The notes under the pieces: generated by a model
Database searches by the model: none
What the model saw: only the letters and a program-made list of their open reading frames with translations
What the model was told of the DNA's origin: nothing
Assembly: GCF_002858675.1 (NCBI RefSeq)
Contig: NZ_PJZF01000020.1
Location: 30,886-94,885 of the forward strand
Length of the DNA stretch: 64,000 nucleotides
Direction of reading: 5' to 3'
DNA from: Chimaeribacter californicus
GTDB taxonomy: Bacteria; Pseudomonadota; Gammaproteobacteria; Enterobacterales; Enterobacteriaceae
Position numbers and translations under genes: made by a program
Part shown: positions 8,715 to 16,458 of the stretch, piece after piece
Position numbering within the stretch: position 1 is the first letter of the stretch
Layout of the letters: each line of letters opens with the position of its first letter

Positions 8715-10295
8715 TCATTCCTTTTGCTCGCGCACATCCTCCCAGCTTAAATCAAAACGCATGAGGTATTTGCGCAACCGATCCGCATCGTTTGGCTGCT
8801 TTTTCTGCTGCCGGGAGATAGCGAAGAGTTTACGGCCCGCTTCTGAAAGCGAGGTTGAACGCCGGCAAACATCAATAACCGTTTCTAGCTGCTTTTGATC
8901 AAACAGATCGATCTCATTCTCAAGCGGCAATGTCACGAAAGGTTTCCCTTTTGTATGCCAGTTTGCCTGCAAACGGGCGATCTCTTCATCCACCAGCGCT
9001 ACTGTAATGCGTCCGTTTTCTGCCAATGTTGCCATCCGCGCTACGCTGGCACCAAGTTCGCGAAAGTTGCCCCGCCAGGCAGCCTCACCTGAGTTCGCGA
9101 AACGGATGTAATGGGCGCGCGCATCTTTATCGAAGCGCACCTGGCTCTGCTGGTCACGCATGAAGCGCTGAAGTTCGTAATCAACGTTAGGTTCAATGTC
9201 TTCCCGGCGCTCGGCAAGACCCGGCAGATTGAATGTCCACATATTGATGCGCGCATACAAATCTTCTCGAAAGCGCCCCTCACTTACCCACTGATGCATA
9301 TCCCGGTGCGTGCCGGCGATCAACTGAAAATTACTGCTGACTTCACGGTCTGCACCAAACGGGAAGAAGCGCTTCTCTTCAATCGCACGCAGCAGCATAG
9401 CTTGTTCATCAAGACCCAGCTCCGCGATTTCATCGAGAAAAAGAATGCCGCCATCAGCCTCACGCAATAAGCCCGTGCGTGCAGACAATGCACCTGTAAA
9501 CGCCCCTTTAGCATGGCCAAACAGCGTTGACATAGCGTTATCACCGCGCAGCGTAGCGCAGTTAACGGCGACAAATTTTCCTTTGACCTGATGACGAGAC
9601 TGACGTAACTGAAAGATCCGCTCTGCCAGAAACGATTTTCCCGCCCCCGTTGGCCCCGTTAAAAGCATGGGGGCATTCGATCGCTGCGCCACGCGTTCGA
9701 TTTGTTCGATAAGCGCATTAAATCTGGGATTACGGGTGTCGATACCTGATTTAAGAAATGAAACCGAACTCTGCTGCTCATGCTGAAAGCGGCTGGTTAA
9801 CGTGGCATAGCGACTTAAATCCAGATCAATGACCGAATACACGCCTTCTGGTGTCACTTCGCCCTTTGGTCCTGGCCCGGTCTGTAACAGGCTGGCTGGG
9901 AGGTAACGCGCTTCTGTCAGCAGAAACCAGCAAATCTGCGCCACATGAGTACCGGTGGTGATGTGCACCAGATACTCTTCGTTCTCGGTATCGAACGGGT
10001 AACGGCTGGCGAAATCAAGAAATGCACTGTAAACCTCTTCGAAATCCCAGGGATCGGTAAGGCTGACGGCATGCGGTACAACCCGCGTTTGCGGTGATAC
10101 CTCCCCAATGTCCTCTACCAACCGTTCCGCCAGGCTTATGTCGTGCGGTTGGTGCAACAACTCGAAGCGGTCAATAGGTAAATCCTCGTGCTGGCATAGT
10201 GCCACGCTGGGGCGCCATTTGGTCCAGCGATGCTGACGCTTACCCCGCCTGTCAAGTTGAGTTCCCAGAACACCGATGACGACACGTTTTTTCAT
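8715..10295 (-). CDS. rtcR: Sigma-54-dependent activator of RNA repair, RtcR
   Basis: A 526-residue bacterial enhancer-binding protein. The N-terminal ~180 residues form the CARF-type sensor domain typical of RtcR. The AAA+ domain has Walker A GPTGAGKS (214-221), the sigma-54 contact loop GAFTGA (264-269) and Walker B GGILFLDEI (282-290); a C-terminal helical DNA-binding region follows. RtcR of E. coli activates rtcBA when RNA is damaged. It is intact and divergent from an rtcB remnant, rlaP and a helical-repeat gene, which it very likely controls (see sites at 10299 and 10431). Confidence 0.95.
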   Translation of the reverse strand: MKKRVVIGVLGTQLDRRGKRQHRWTKWRPSVALCQHEDLPIDRFELLHQPHDISLAERLVEDIGEVSPQTRVVPHAVSLTDPWDFEEVYSAFLDFASRYPFDTENEEYLVHITTGTHVAQICWFLLTEARYLPASLLQTGPGPKGEVTPEGVYSVIDLDLSRYATLTSRFQHEQQSSVSFLKSGIDTRNPRFNALIEQIERVAQRSNAPMLLTGPTGAGKSFLAERIFQLRQSRHQVKGKFVAVNCATLRGDNAMSTLFGHAKGAFTGALSARTGLLREADGGILFLDEIAELGLDEQAMLLRAIEEKRFFPFGADREVSSNFQLIAGTHRDMHQWVSEGRFREDLYARINMWTFNLPGLAERREDIEPNVDYELQRFMRDQQSQVRFDKDARAHYIRFANSGEAAWRGNFRELGASVARMATLAENGRITVALVDEEIARLQANWHTKGKPFVTLPLENEIDLFDQKQLETVIDVCRRSTSLSEAGRKLFAISRQQKKQPNDADRLRKYLMRFDLSWEDVREQKE

Positions 10296-10298
10296 TAG

Positions 10299-10335
10299 TT
10301 ATCCTTTGAGATAAATCCTTATCTAATAAGATAAG
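10299..10335. promoter_or_regulatory. Two tandem upstream activator sites for RtcR
   Basis: Two dyads of identical form, TTATC-N6-GATAA, start at 10299 and 10319, exactly 20 bp apart (about two helical turns). The second extends to CTTATCT-AATA-AGATAAG (10318-10335). They lie about 100-130 bp upstream of the sigma-54 promoter, the right distance for enhancer sites, and directly before the rtcR start, so they may also affect rtcR itself. The geometry is seen; binding by RtcR is inferred. Confidence 0.6.
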
Positions 10336-10430
10336 AATATCCCTTCCAATTCTTCATGGCAAATTACGGGTTTAAATAAATAATTTTATAAATCATTGGC
10401 TTAATTAATTTTGCTGTGAAATGTAATGAT

Positions 10431-10446
10431 TGGCACGCCATTCGCT
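10431..10446 (+). promoter_or_regulatory. Sigma-54 promoter of the rtcB-rlaP operon
   Basis: TGGCACGCCATTCGCT fits the sigma-54 pattern: GG at 10432-10433, ten bases, then GC at 10444-10445, with the preferred TGGCAC upstream element. Transcription would start near 10457, about 35 bases before the rtcB remnant. Confidence 0.8.
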
Positions 10447-10491
10447 ATGTATATAAAACCGCTATAAAAATCACTATGACAAACGAAAAAA

Positions 10492-10809
10492 ATGAAACCT
10501 CAATTTGAAATACTGAATTCTCTCTCGGGTGGGCCGATAAAAATGTGGACGCACGGTGTGCCGGTGGAACCTGAAGCCAGACAGCAACGGCTTAACACGA
10601 CCAACATGCCATTTATCTTTAAGCATGTAGCAGTCATGCCCGATGTACATCTTGGTAAAGGCTCAACGATTGGCAGTGTGATCCCGACGCTGGGTGCCAT
10701 CATCCCGGCGGCAGTAGGCGTAGACATTGGCTGCGGCATGATTGCAGCGCAATCTTCTCTGGTTGAGATCGTTCACACGCTACGCCAGGTCGTGTGCGTA
10801 AAAGGATAA
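10492..10809 (+). pseudogene. rtcB: RtcB RNA ligase with in-frame internal deletion
   Basis: Only 105 residues remain of a ~408-residue tRNA/RNA 3'-phosphate ligase. Residues 1-83 match the RtcB N-terminus (MWTHGVPVE, MPFIFKHVAVMPDVHLGKG, GVDIGCGM), including the metal-binding aspartate and cysteine of GVDIGCGM (C81). The chain then runs straight into an RtcB C-terminus (SSLVEIVHTLRQVVCVKG), so about 300 central codons with the GMP-accepting histidine are gone, with frame kept. It cannot be a working ligase. The frame-preserving deletion leaves transcription and translation of rlaP undisturbed. Confidence 0.85.
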
Positions 10810-10822
10810 AAGGAAGAGCAGG

Positions 10823-11626
10823 ATGAACATAGAAACGGGATTACACGGCGTTGATGAGGCGATGCGCGCCCGCGTTTGCGGCGTCCTGGAGCACATTGAA
10901 GCTGAACACGACGTACGTGTGTTGTTTGCCTGTGAATCAGGCAGCCGTGGCTGGGGCTTTGCCTCACCGGACAGTGATTATGATGTGCGTTTTATCTACG
11001 TGCATAAACCTGAGTGGTACCTGCGCGTTGAATCGCCGCGTGACGTTATCGAAAAACCAATCGATGCCGAACTCGACGTTTGCGGCTGGGAGTGGCGAAA
11101 AGCACTGGGTCTTTTAAAGCGCGCCAACCCCACGCTAAACGACTGGCTGGATTCGCCAATCATATACCGGCAGAACGACGACATAATGGCGCGTGTGAAT
11201 GCTATCAGCGATCGTTTCTTTTCACCGGAGCGGGCGCGCTGGCACTACCGGTCTATGGCGCACAAAAACTTTCGTCATTATCTGCAAGGCGACGAAGTCA
11301 GGCTGAAAAAGTATTTTTATGTTCTGCGCCCTTTGCTGGCGGTGCGCTGGATAGAAGCGGGTAAAGGCGCGCCGCCCATGCGCTTTGATCAACTGCTTCA
11401 GGGAACGGTAGAGGAAGGCCCGTTACTGCAGGACATCGTGGCGTTGCTTACCGCCAAACAACGCGCCGGTGAAGCACAATACGGGCCTCGCCGGCCAGTC
11501 CTGCATGCCTTCATAGAGGCTGAACTGACCCGTACTGACGCGGCGCTCACCCCGTCGCCCAACAAGCGCGATGACGCGTTACTCGATGCACTGCTATTTG
11601 AAACGGTGCTGGGAAATCACGTTTAA
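10823..11626 (+). CDS. RlaP-type nucleotidyltransferase
   Basis: A 267-residue protein of the polymerase-beta nucleotidyltransferase superfamily, matching the RlaP (RNA ligase-associated) group. The catalytic motif GSRGWGFASPDSDYDVRF (residues 40-57) has the GS helix and the DxD pair (D52, D54). FYVLRPLLAVRW in the middle and a helical C-terminus complete the family pattern. RlaP proteins are found beside RtcB-type ligases and are thought to add or repair nucleotides at RNA ends. The gene starts 13 bases after the rtcB remnant with an AGGAAGAG ribosome site, in the same presumed sigma-54 operon. Confidence 0.8.
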   Translation: MNIETGLHGVDEAMRARVCGVLEHIEAEHDVRVLFACESGSRGWGFASPDSDYDVRFIYVHKPEWYLRVESPRDVIEKPIDAELDVCGWEWRKALGLLKRANPTLNDWLDSPIIYRQNDDIMARVNAISDRFFSPERARWHYRSMAHKNFRHYLQGDEVRLKKYFYVLRPLLAVRWIEAGKGAPPMRFDQLLQGTVEEGPLLQDIVALLTAKQRAGEAQYGPRRPVLHAFIEAELTRTDAALTPSPNKRDDALLDALLFETVLGNHV

Positions 11627-11638
11627 CAGGGAATGGAT

Positions 11639-13219
11639 ATGAAAAGTTGGTTTAACAGGTTACTGGGCAAAAGCCCACAACATACCTTTCCGGTGGTATG
11701 GGATGCACAGCTGCCATCGATCTATGCACGTCTTGAGCAAACCTATGATCAGCCACAACCGCTGGCATGGGATAACAGCCTATTAGAGGCTCAGCCGTTA
11801 GGTGACTTGGATGAAGCGTTCTGGGCACCCGGTGCGCTTGAAGGCACGATGATTTACCACTTTGGTGTCGGTAGCGATGGTCCGGGCGCAGAGGAAATTC
11901 TGTCTGCGTTGCAGCAGGCGCTCGCAAAACCGGGCTTCAAGACAATGCAGGTGCTGTATGACTTAATAAATCAGGATTCCCTTCTGCATTACATCGATGA
12001 CCTGATGAAAGCCATCCCTGAGTCCCGGGGCCTGCGGGCGGATCAGCTCCATGAGCTGGTGTTATTGCTGAGCACCCAAAGCCCGCATCCTAATGCGGTA
12101 AAGTTTGCCATGGCTATGATGGCCTTCTTTCCACAACAGCGCAGTGTGGAAGTGTTGAAAGTGCTGGCGCGCCATGATGAGTTTACGCTCTATGCTGTTG
12201 TCGCACTGCGTTCCATGGTTGAGCCGGAGCAGTATGCCGATATCTGGTTTGCCATGGCGCTGCGGGTTAACGGCTGGGGGCGCATTCATCTGATGGAACG
12301 TATGCCATACACACTGGATGAAACGATCTGTAGTTGGTTGTTGCGCGAGGGCTTCGCCAATTCAGTGATGAATGAATACACCGCGGTGAACTGTGCAGTC
12401 CACGGCAGGCTGGTCGATGCGCTGGCATCGGAACATGACGATGCCCTTCTGCTGGGGGCAGCGGAAATGATTTATGCGCTGTTAAATGGGGGGCCGGTTC
12501 CCGGTATGTCAGCCTATGACGATGGCGCGAAGGCCTGTTGGCGTTATTTGCAAAACGTCCTGGCATATCTGCCCGCTCATCCGCTGCACTACCTCACTGC
12601 CAAACGTATCAGGGAGTGGGCACAGAGTGAAAAATCATTGGAACCGGCTCTCTCCTCGCAGCTGGTGGCAACAAGCGCCGAGGTGCTGGCGTTAACGATT
12701 TGGGGGGACGTTACCGCACAGGCGTTGGCGGGTGAAGAAGGTTACGCGTTCCATCTTGCTGTTGACGTATGCCGCGATCGTCAAGAGGATCCCTTTCCTG
12801 CACTCTTTGCACGCCAGCGCAATAATCCTGAGTCATCGCTCTGGTACTACCTGATGCAGACAGAGGATGCATACCAGGCCAGCCAGGTATGCAATCTGGC
12901 AGAAGCACAGTTTGATCTTAAGGCGATCGCGAGTGGGCCGACAATGAGCAGCGGCATGGGGCCAAAATGGAATTCTCAACGCCAGCTGGATTTGGTATTA
13001 CAGGAATTAAAACGCTTCCCGGAAATGGGATGGCCTTTACTTAAGGCCGCACTGCAAAGCCCAGTGGTAAGTAACCGTCACATGGCGATGAATGCCCTCG
13101 AAGTGTGGCCGCTTGATAGCCTGTCGGTTCACCGTCAGTACCTGGAAGAATGTGTTGAGCGCGAACCTCACGAAGAGGTGCAGCAGCGTTTGAAGAGTCT
13201 GTGCAACCGAATGATGTAA
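11639..13219 (+). CDS. Large helical-repeat (HEAT-like) protein in the RtcR operon
   Basis: A 526-residue soluble protein I cannot assign to a named family. From about residue 130 onward it reads as successive amphipathic helix pairs (LVLLLSTQSPHPNAVKFAM, VEVLKVLARHDEFTLYAV, MALRVNGWGRIHLME), the look of HEAT/ARM repeats. It ends with WPLLKAALQSPVVSNRHMAMNALE, a classic HEAT unit. No catalytic motif is visible. It starts 12 bases after rlaP (ATG 11639 behind AGGGA; ATG 11633 is possible) and ends at a strong terminator, so it is the last gene of the presumed RtcR operon. A scaffold or substrate-binding role in RNA repair is only a guess. Confidence 0.6.
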   Translation: MKSWFNRLLGKSPQHTFPVVWDAQLPSIYARLEQTYDQPQPLAWDNSLLEAQPLGDLDEAFWAPGALEGTMIYHFGVGSDGPGAEEILSALQQALAKPGFKTMQVLYDLINQDSLLHYIDDLMKAIPESRGLRADQLHELVLLLSTQSPHPNAVKFAMAMMAFFPQQRSVEVLKVLARHDEFTLYAVVALRSMVEPEQYADIWFAMALRVNGWGRIHLMERMPYTLDETICSWLLREGFANSVMNEYTAVNCAVHGRLVDALASEHDDALLLGAAEMIYALLNGGPVPGMSAYDDGAKACWRYLQNVLAYLPAHPLHYLTAKRIREWAQSEKSLEPALSSQLVATSAEVLALTIWGDVTAQALAGEEGYAFHLAVDVCRDRQEDPFPALFARQRNNPESSLWYYLMQTEDAYQASQVCNLAEAQFDLKAIASGPTMSSGMGPKWNSQRQLDLVLQELKRFPEMGWPLLKAALQSPVVSNRHMAMNALEVWPLDSLSVHRQYLEECVEREPHEEVQQRLKSLCNRMM

Positions 13220-13237
13220 GGCTACCCGCAGTAATGC

Positions 13238-13260
13238 AAAACCCGCTTTTCGCGGGTTTT
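13238..13260 (+). terminator. Intrinsic terminator of the rtcR-controlled operon
   Basis: Stem AAAACCCGC (13238-13246) / GCGGGTTTT (13252-13260), loop TTTTC, ending in the T-run itself. It lies 19 bases after the helical-repeat gene. Confidence 0.9.
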
Positions 13261-13322
13261 CACATCCTCTGAAAAATTCACCCATCGCATCATCCTATTC
13301 ATGACCCGTAACGGCCCATCCG

Positions 13323-13676
13323 CTAATCACTTGCATACTCAATATCCTCCAGGTCTGAACAACGTAGCATCGCGAAATATTGCCGGTCAGGTTCAGAAGA
13401 AATACGCAAGGGGGCCAGTACAGACGTAGGCCCTATCTGAATAGCCTCTCTATCTACATAGAGGTTTGAAGGAACCAGATGAAATTGATTAAAAATACGC
13501 TTGTCAGGATGCGTCACATCAGCCACTACCGCATCGATTACCTCTGCACGCGTCAGGGTCTTGCATGCCTTCACATCAGCCTGATAGCCAATCGCATAAC
13601 CAATGAAACCATCTAAAACGAGTACGCAGGTAAGGGCCACCATGCCAATACCGATTTTACCAATAAGCTTCATCAA
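13323..13676 (-). CDS. Hypothetical membrane-anchored protein (117 residues)
   Basis: No family recognised. Residues ~5-30 form one hydrophobic segment (IGIGMVALTCVLVLDGFIGYAI), so the protein is probably inner-membrane anchored with a ~85-residue periplasmic domain. That domain contains two cysteines (KACKTL and MLRCSDL) that could form a disulfide. Its C-terminal APLRISSEP coding stretch is repeated exactly at 14500-14526. It lies between the RtcR operon and a tautomerase gene without an evident link. Confidence 0.6.
   Translation of the reverse strand: MMKLIGKIGIGMVALTCVLVLDGFIGYAIGYQADVKACKTLTRAEVIDAVVADVTHPDKRIFNQFHLVPSNLYVDREAIQIGPTSVLAPLRISSEPDRQYFAMLRCSDLEDIEYASD
13390..13416. repeat. 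27-bp direct repeat, copy 1
   Basis: Identical to 14500-14526 over 27 bases. Here it lies inside the 117-residue membrane protein gene and encodes APLRISSEP on the minus strand. The pair encloses about 1.1 kb. Confidence 0.85.
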
Positions 13677-13896
13677 ACGTTCCCTGTCCTGCGTGTGTTT
13701 GCCTTCTGCGCGCCTGCTCTCTCGGGGCGCAGCCGAGCAAATGCGGATGATACGCCAATATGCTAAGGAGCATTATCGGACCAGGAAAGACCGCGATGTA
13801 ATCACTCCTGACCGCCATGTGCCGGAAGCGCACGTTGGCGCTTTAAGCTCACTGCATAAATGCGTCAAATAAACGCTATAGTGGACGGATTTATTA

Positions 13897-14301
13897 TTAG
13901 TAAAACTCGTCTTTATGTTGGTATCTGTATTCTTGAGTTATTCCTGTGTATCCATATGAGGCAGCTTTACAATCGATGATATGAACATTTGACTGAGGAT
14001 GTAAGTTACCAATGATTTGTTCCATAGCGTTATAAATTGCCTTTTGGTAAGCCGTTTTTTGATCTTTACTGCATGTTTCATCCACGACAGTAACTTCAAG
14101 TCTAAATGAGTTTTTCCCCCATTCAGCCAAGCTCTTACCGTCAATGAACCAGTCGTCATTATCTACATGTCTGACTATGACCATGGTTTCAAAGCTGTTT
14201 TTCTTCAATATATTGCATGTGATTTGAGTGGCTAAATGCACGCACTCTCTCGTCAACTTTTGGTCCTTGTAGCCAGATAATGTCAGAGTTATTCCAGGCA
14301 T
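13897..14301 (-). CDS. 4-oxalocrotonate tautomerase-family protein
   Basis: A 134-residue protein starting Met-Pro-Gly, so the amino-terminal proline that is the catalytic base of this superfamily is present. The middle (DDWFIDGKSLAEWG) and the C-terminal half (RLEVTVVDETCSKDQKTAY, AASYGYTGITQEYRY) fit the longer tautomerase subgroup found in enterobacteria. Substrate unknown. Codon usage is AT-rich (about 40% GC by eye), unlike the core genes, which points to acquisition. No partner genes nearby suggest a pathway. Confidence 0.7.
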   Translation of the reverse strand: MPGITLTLSGYKDQKLTRECVHLATQITCNILKKNSFETMVIVRHVDNDDWFIDGKSLAEWGKNSFRLEVTVVDETCSKDQKTAYQKAIYNAMEQIIGNLHPQSNVHIIDCKAASYGYTGITQEYRYQHKDEFY

Positions 14302-14654
14302 GATTTATCCTTAAAAAAATTATTACTCAATGTGATTATTACAATCATGGCGGCATATTTTGGGTTAACAAGAATAGATTATAAATACTGCACAATCCAA
14401 AACCTGAGCGCAATATTATATCCGCTTTTTGTTCATAGCAGACCCGCTGCCGCGCCCGTCTTACACACAGTAAGCTGACCCTGTGCCGTAACTAATAGGG
14501 GTTCAGAAGAAATACGCAAGGGGGCCGCAGCCCTGCCTGCCATGTACCAGCCGCAACCCCCCATCCACTGCTCCTGCTCCCCCTCCCACACACGCGACGC
14601 CCGCCGCCGATCGCCCCCAAACCCGGGCCGCGCCGGGGGCAGGGCCGGCAACCT
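14302..14654. other. Intergenic region with repeat copy and C-rich stretch
   Basis: No supportable gene. It holds the second copy of the 27-bp repeat (14500-14526), which on the minus strand again reads APLRISSEP and may be the leftover end of a paralog of the 13323 gene. A very C-rich run (about 14545-14640) follows, unlike flanking sequence. Confidence 0.5.
14500..14526. repeat. 27-bp direct repeat, copy 2
   Basis: Exact match to 13390-13416; flanks diverge immediately on both sides. Confidence 0.85.
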
Positions 14655-14683
14655 GGTACAACCTCAAAAATTACAGGTATAAT
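14655..14683 (+). promoter_or_regulatory. Probable sigma-70 promoter of yaiL
   Basis: A perfect TATAAT at 14678-14683, 17 bases behind a weak -35 (GGTACA, 14655-14660). yaiL starts 33 bases downstream. Confidence 0.5.
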
Positions 14684-14716
14684 CCTACGCATTATCCAAC
14701 GGGTTCAGATACGAAA

Positions 14717-15256
14717 ATGACAAAACTTACCTTACAAGAGCAGATGCTGAAAGCTGGATTAGTGACCAGCAAAAAAGTGGCCAAAGTCCAGCGAACGGCT
14801 AAAAAATCACGTGTTCAGGCTCGTGAGGCAAGAGAGGCGGTGGAAGAGAATAAAAAAGCCCAGCTTGAGCGGGATAAGCAACTGAGCGAACAGCAGAAAC
14901 AAGCGGCGTTATCTAAAGAGTATAAAGCGCAGGTGAAGCAGCTGATTGAAATGAACCGAATCACTGTGCCAAAAGGCGATATCGGTTTTAACTTCACCGA
15001 CAATAATCTCATTAAAAAAATAATGGTGGATAAGCTGACCCAGGCGCAACTGATCAATGGCCGTCTCGCCATTGCCCGTCTGGTGGTGGATAGCAAAGGT
15101 GAAAGCCAATACGCCATTATCCCCGCGAGCGTCGCCGATAAAATTGCGCAGCGTGATGCGGAGAGCATCGTGTTAAACAGTGCGCTGAGTCAGGAAGAGC
15201 AGGATGAAGATGATCCGTATGCCGACTTTAAAGTGCCCGATGATTTAATGTGGTAA
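14717..15256 (+). CDS. yaiL: DUF2058 nucleoid/polynucleotide-associated protein YaiL
   Basis: A 179-residue cytoplasmic protein, the same length as E. coli YaiL (DUF2058). It begins LTLQEQMLKAGLVTSKKVAK, has a long charged coiled-coil-like helix (residues ~25-75, rich in Lys/Glu/Gln), then a compact domain (KGDIGFNFTDNN, LINGRLAIARLV) and an acidic tail ending DPYADFKVPDDLMW. The exact role is unknown. The gene has core-like codon use and marks the end of the accessory block that began at the tRNA. Confidence 0.88.
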   Translation: MTKLTLQEQMLKAGLVTSKKVAKVQRTAKKSRVQAREAREAVEENKKAQLERDKQLSEQQKQAALSKEYKAQVKQLIEMNRITVPKGDIGFNFTDNNLIKKIMVDKLTQAQLINGRLAIARLVVDSKGESQYAIIPASVADKIAQRDAESIVLNSALSQEEQDEDDPYADFKVPDDLMW

Positions 15257-15335
15257 TGCCCGGTGCCGGGGTTTACCTTCAGCGCCCTGAGTAAGCCTGC
15301 CGGTTGGCACTGCGCCCGGCGTCTGCCCGGCGCGT

Positions 15336-16034
15336 TCAGAACGGGCTGGCATGGCGGGCGTTAATCCACGCGTCGGTGATGGGATGAACAAAATCTAACT
15401 CACTGGCGTGCAGCATCAGCCGCGGCGTCTGTTCCGTGCCCGGCAGCAGGCGGCCGCCATACAGGTCGCAGCCCAAAATAGGGTGGCCCAACTCCCGGCA
15501 GTGAATGCGCAGTTGATGGGTACGCCCGGTCTCCGGGGTCAGCGCCACCCGCGTTAACGGCAGTAACCTCTTGTTTTCCAACGTGTGATAAAAGCGCTCA
15601 ATAACCCGATAGCGCGAACGGGCGGGCTTGCCGTTGAGGGCGCAAATCGACATCAGCGGGAACAGCGCCGGGTCTTTGGCAATCGCCGCGTCTATCACCC
15701 CTTCGTCGTTGTCCAGATGCCCGCAGAGCAGTGCGCTGTACACCTTGGTCACCGTGCGCTGGCTGAACTGGTGGCAGAGCGCGGCATTGATCGCCTTATT
15801 GCGGGCAACCACCATCAGCCCGGACGTCCCGAAATCAAGGCGGTGCACCAGCGTGCAGCCGGGGAACCGCTGTACCAGCCGATGATGCACCGAATCAATA
15901 TTTTGCGGGTTTTTCCCCGAGAGGCTGAGCAACCCGCTGGGCTTATTGATCAGCACCAGGTGATCGTCCTGATAGAGCACTTCTATCTTGTCATGGCACG
16001 GCGGGGCAATAAAGGTATCGGGAATCGTAGACAT
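15336..16034 (-). CDS. RluA-family RNA pseudouridine synthase
   Basis: A 232-residue stand-alone catalytic domain of the RluA family, which isomerises uridine to pseudouridine in rRNA or tRNA. The catalytic aspartate is D67 in HRLDFGTSGL. Other family motifs are INKPSGLLSL near residue 30, the RVALTPETGRTHQLRIH strand-loop and LYGG. The length and lack of an S4 domain resemble RluA rather than RluC/D. The target base cannot be told from sequence. It is convergent with yaiL. Confidence 0.85.
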   Translation of the reverse strand: MSTIPDTFIAPPCHDKIEVLYQDDHLVLINKPSGLLSLSGKNPQNIDSVHHRLVQRFPGCTLVHRLDFGTSGLMVVARNKAINAALCHQFSQRTVTKVYSALLCGHLDNDEGVIDAAIAKDPALFPLMSICALNGKPARSRYRVIERFYHTLENKRLLPLTRVALTPETGRTHQLRIHCRELGHPILGCDLYGGRLLPGTEQTPRLMLHASELDFVHPITDAWINARHASPF

Positions 16035-16458
16035 CAGGCTGCCGGAGGGGGAAAGGGGAGCGGATAGTAACGGATTTTCAGCCGGCTGGCGAATCCGGCC
16101 GCTTTTCTATGGTAATTGGTTGCGCTCTGCCGGTTCCGCCATGCTCTTTTTTACGCCAATTGCCATTAATTCACGTCACCGGGAACTTATTTGTTTTTCT
16201 GCGGACTGAGTAATACGCCCCAGTACTTTGTCCCAGTATTTTTCCCCGGCTAATATAACGTTTTCTTTAGTAAAGATTTTGTAAGCCCGTCTTTTATAAT
16301 AAACAGATAATTTGCATTAAGTCATGATGACGTGGCGCGCTAATGCCTGATGCCGGAATTTTACTGTTTTATTGTTTAGATAAGTAAAAGTCGATTGTTA
16401 AGCTGATATTCTGTGTCACCTGAATCTGGCTCCCCCCTGGTAAGACACCCGCTTTATT
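16035..16458. other. Regulatory region upstream of cdiB
   Basis: No gene. It is AT-rich and contains a perfect TATAAT (16295-16300), about 160 bases before cdiB, without a good -35. The cdiB start lacks a convincing ribosome site, so initiation may be weak or regulated. Confidence 0.35.

Noticed and set aside
16295..16300. TATAAT as firm promoter of cdiB
   Set aside because: No acceptable -35 at 16-18 bases; kept only as a weak note.
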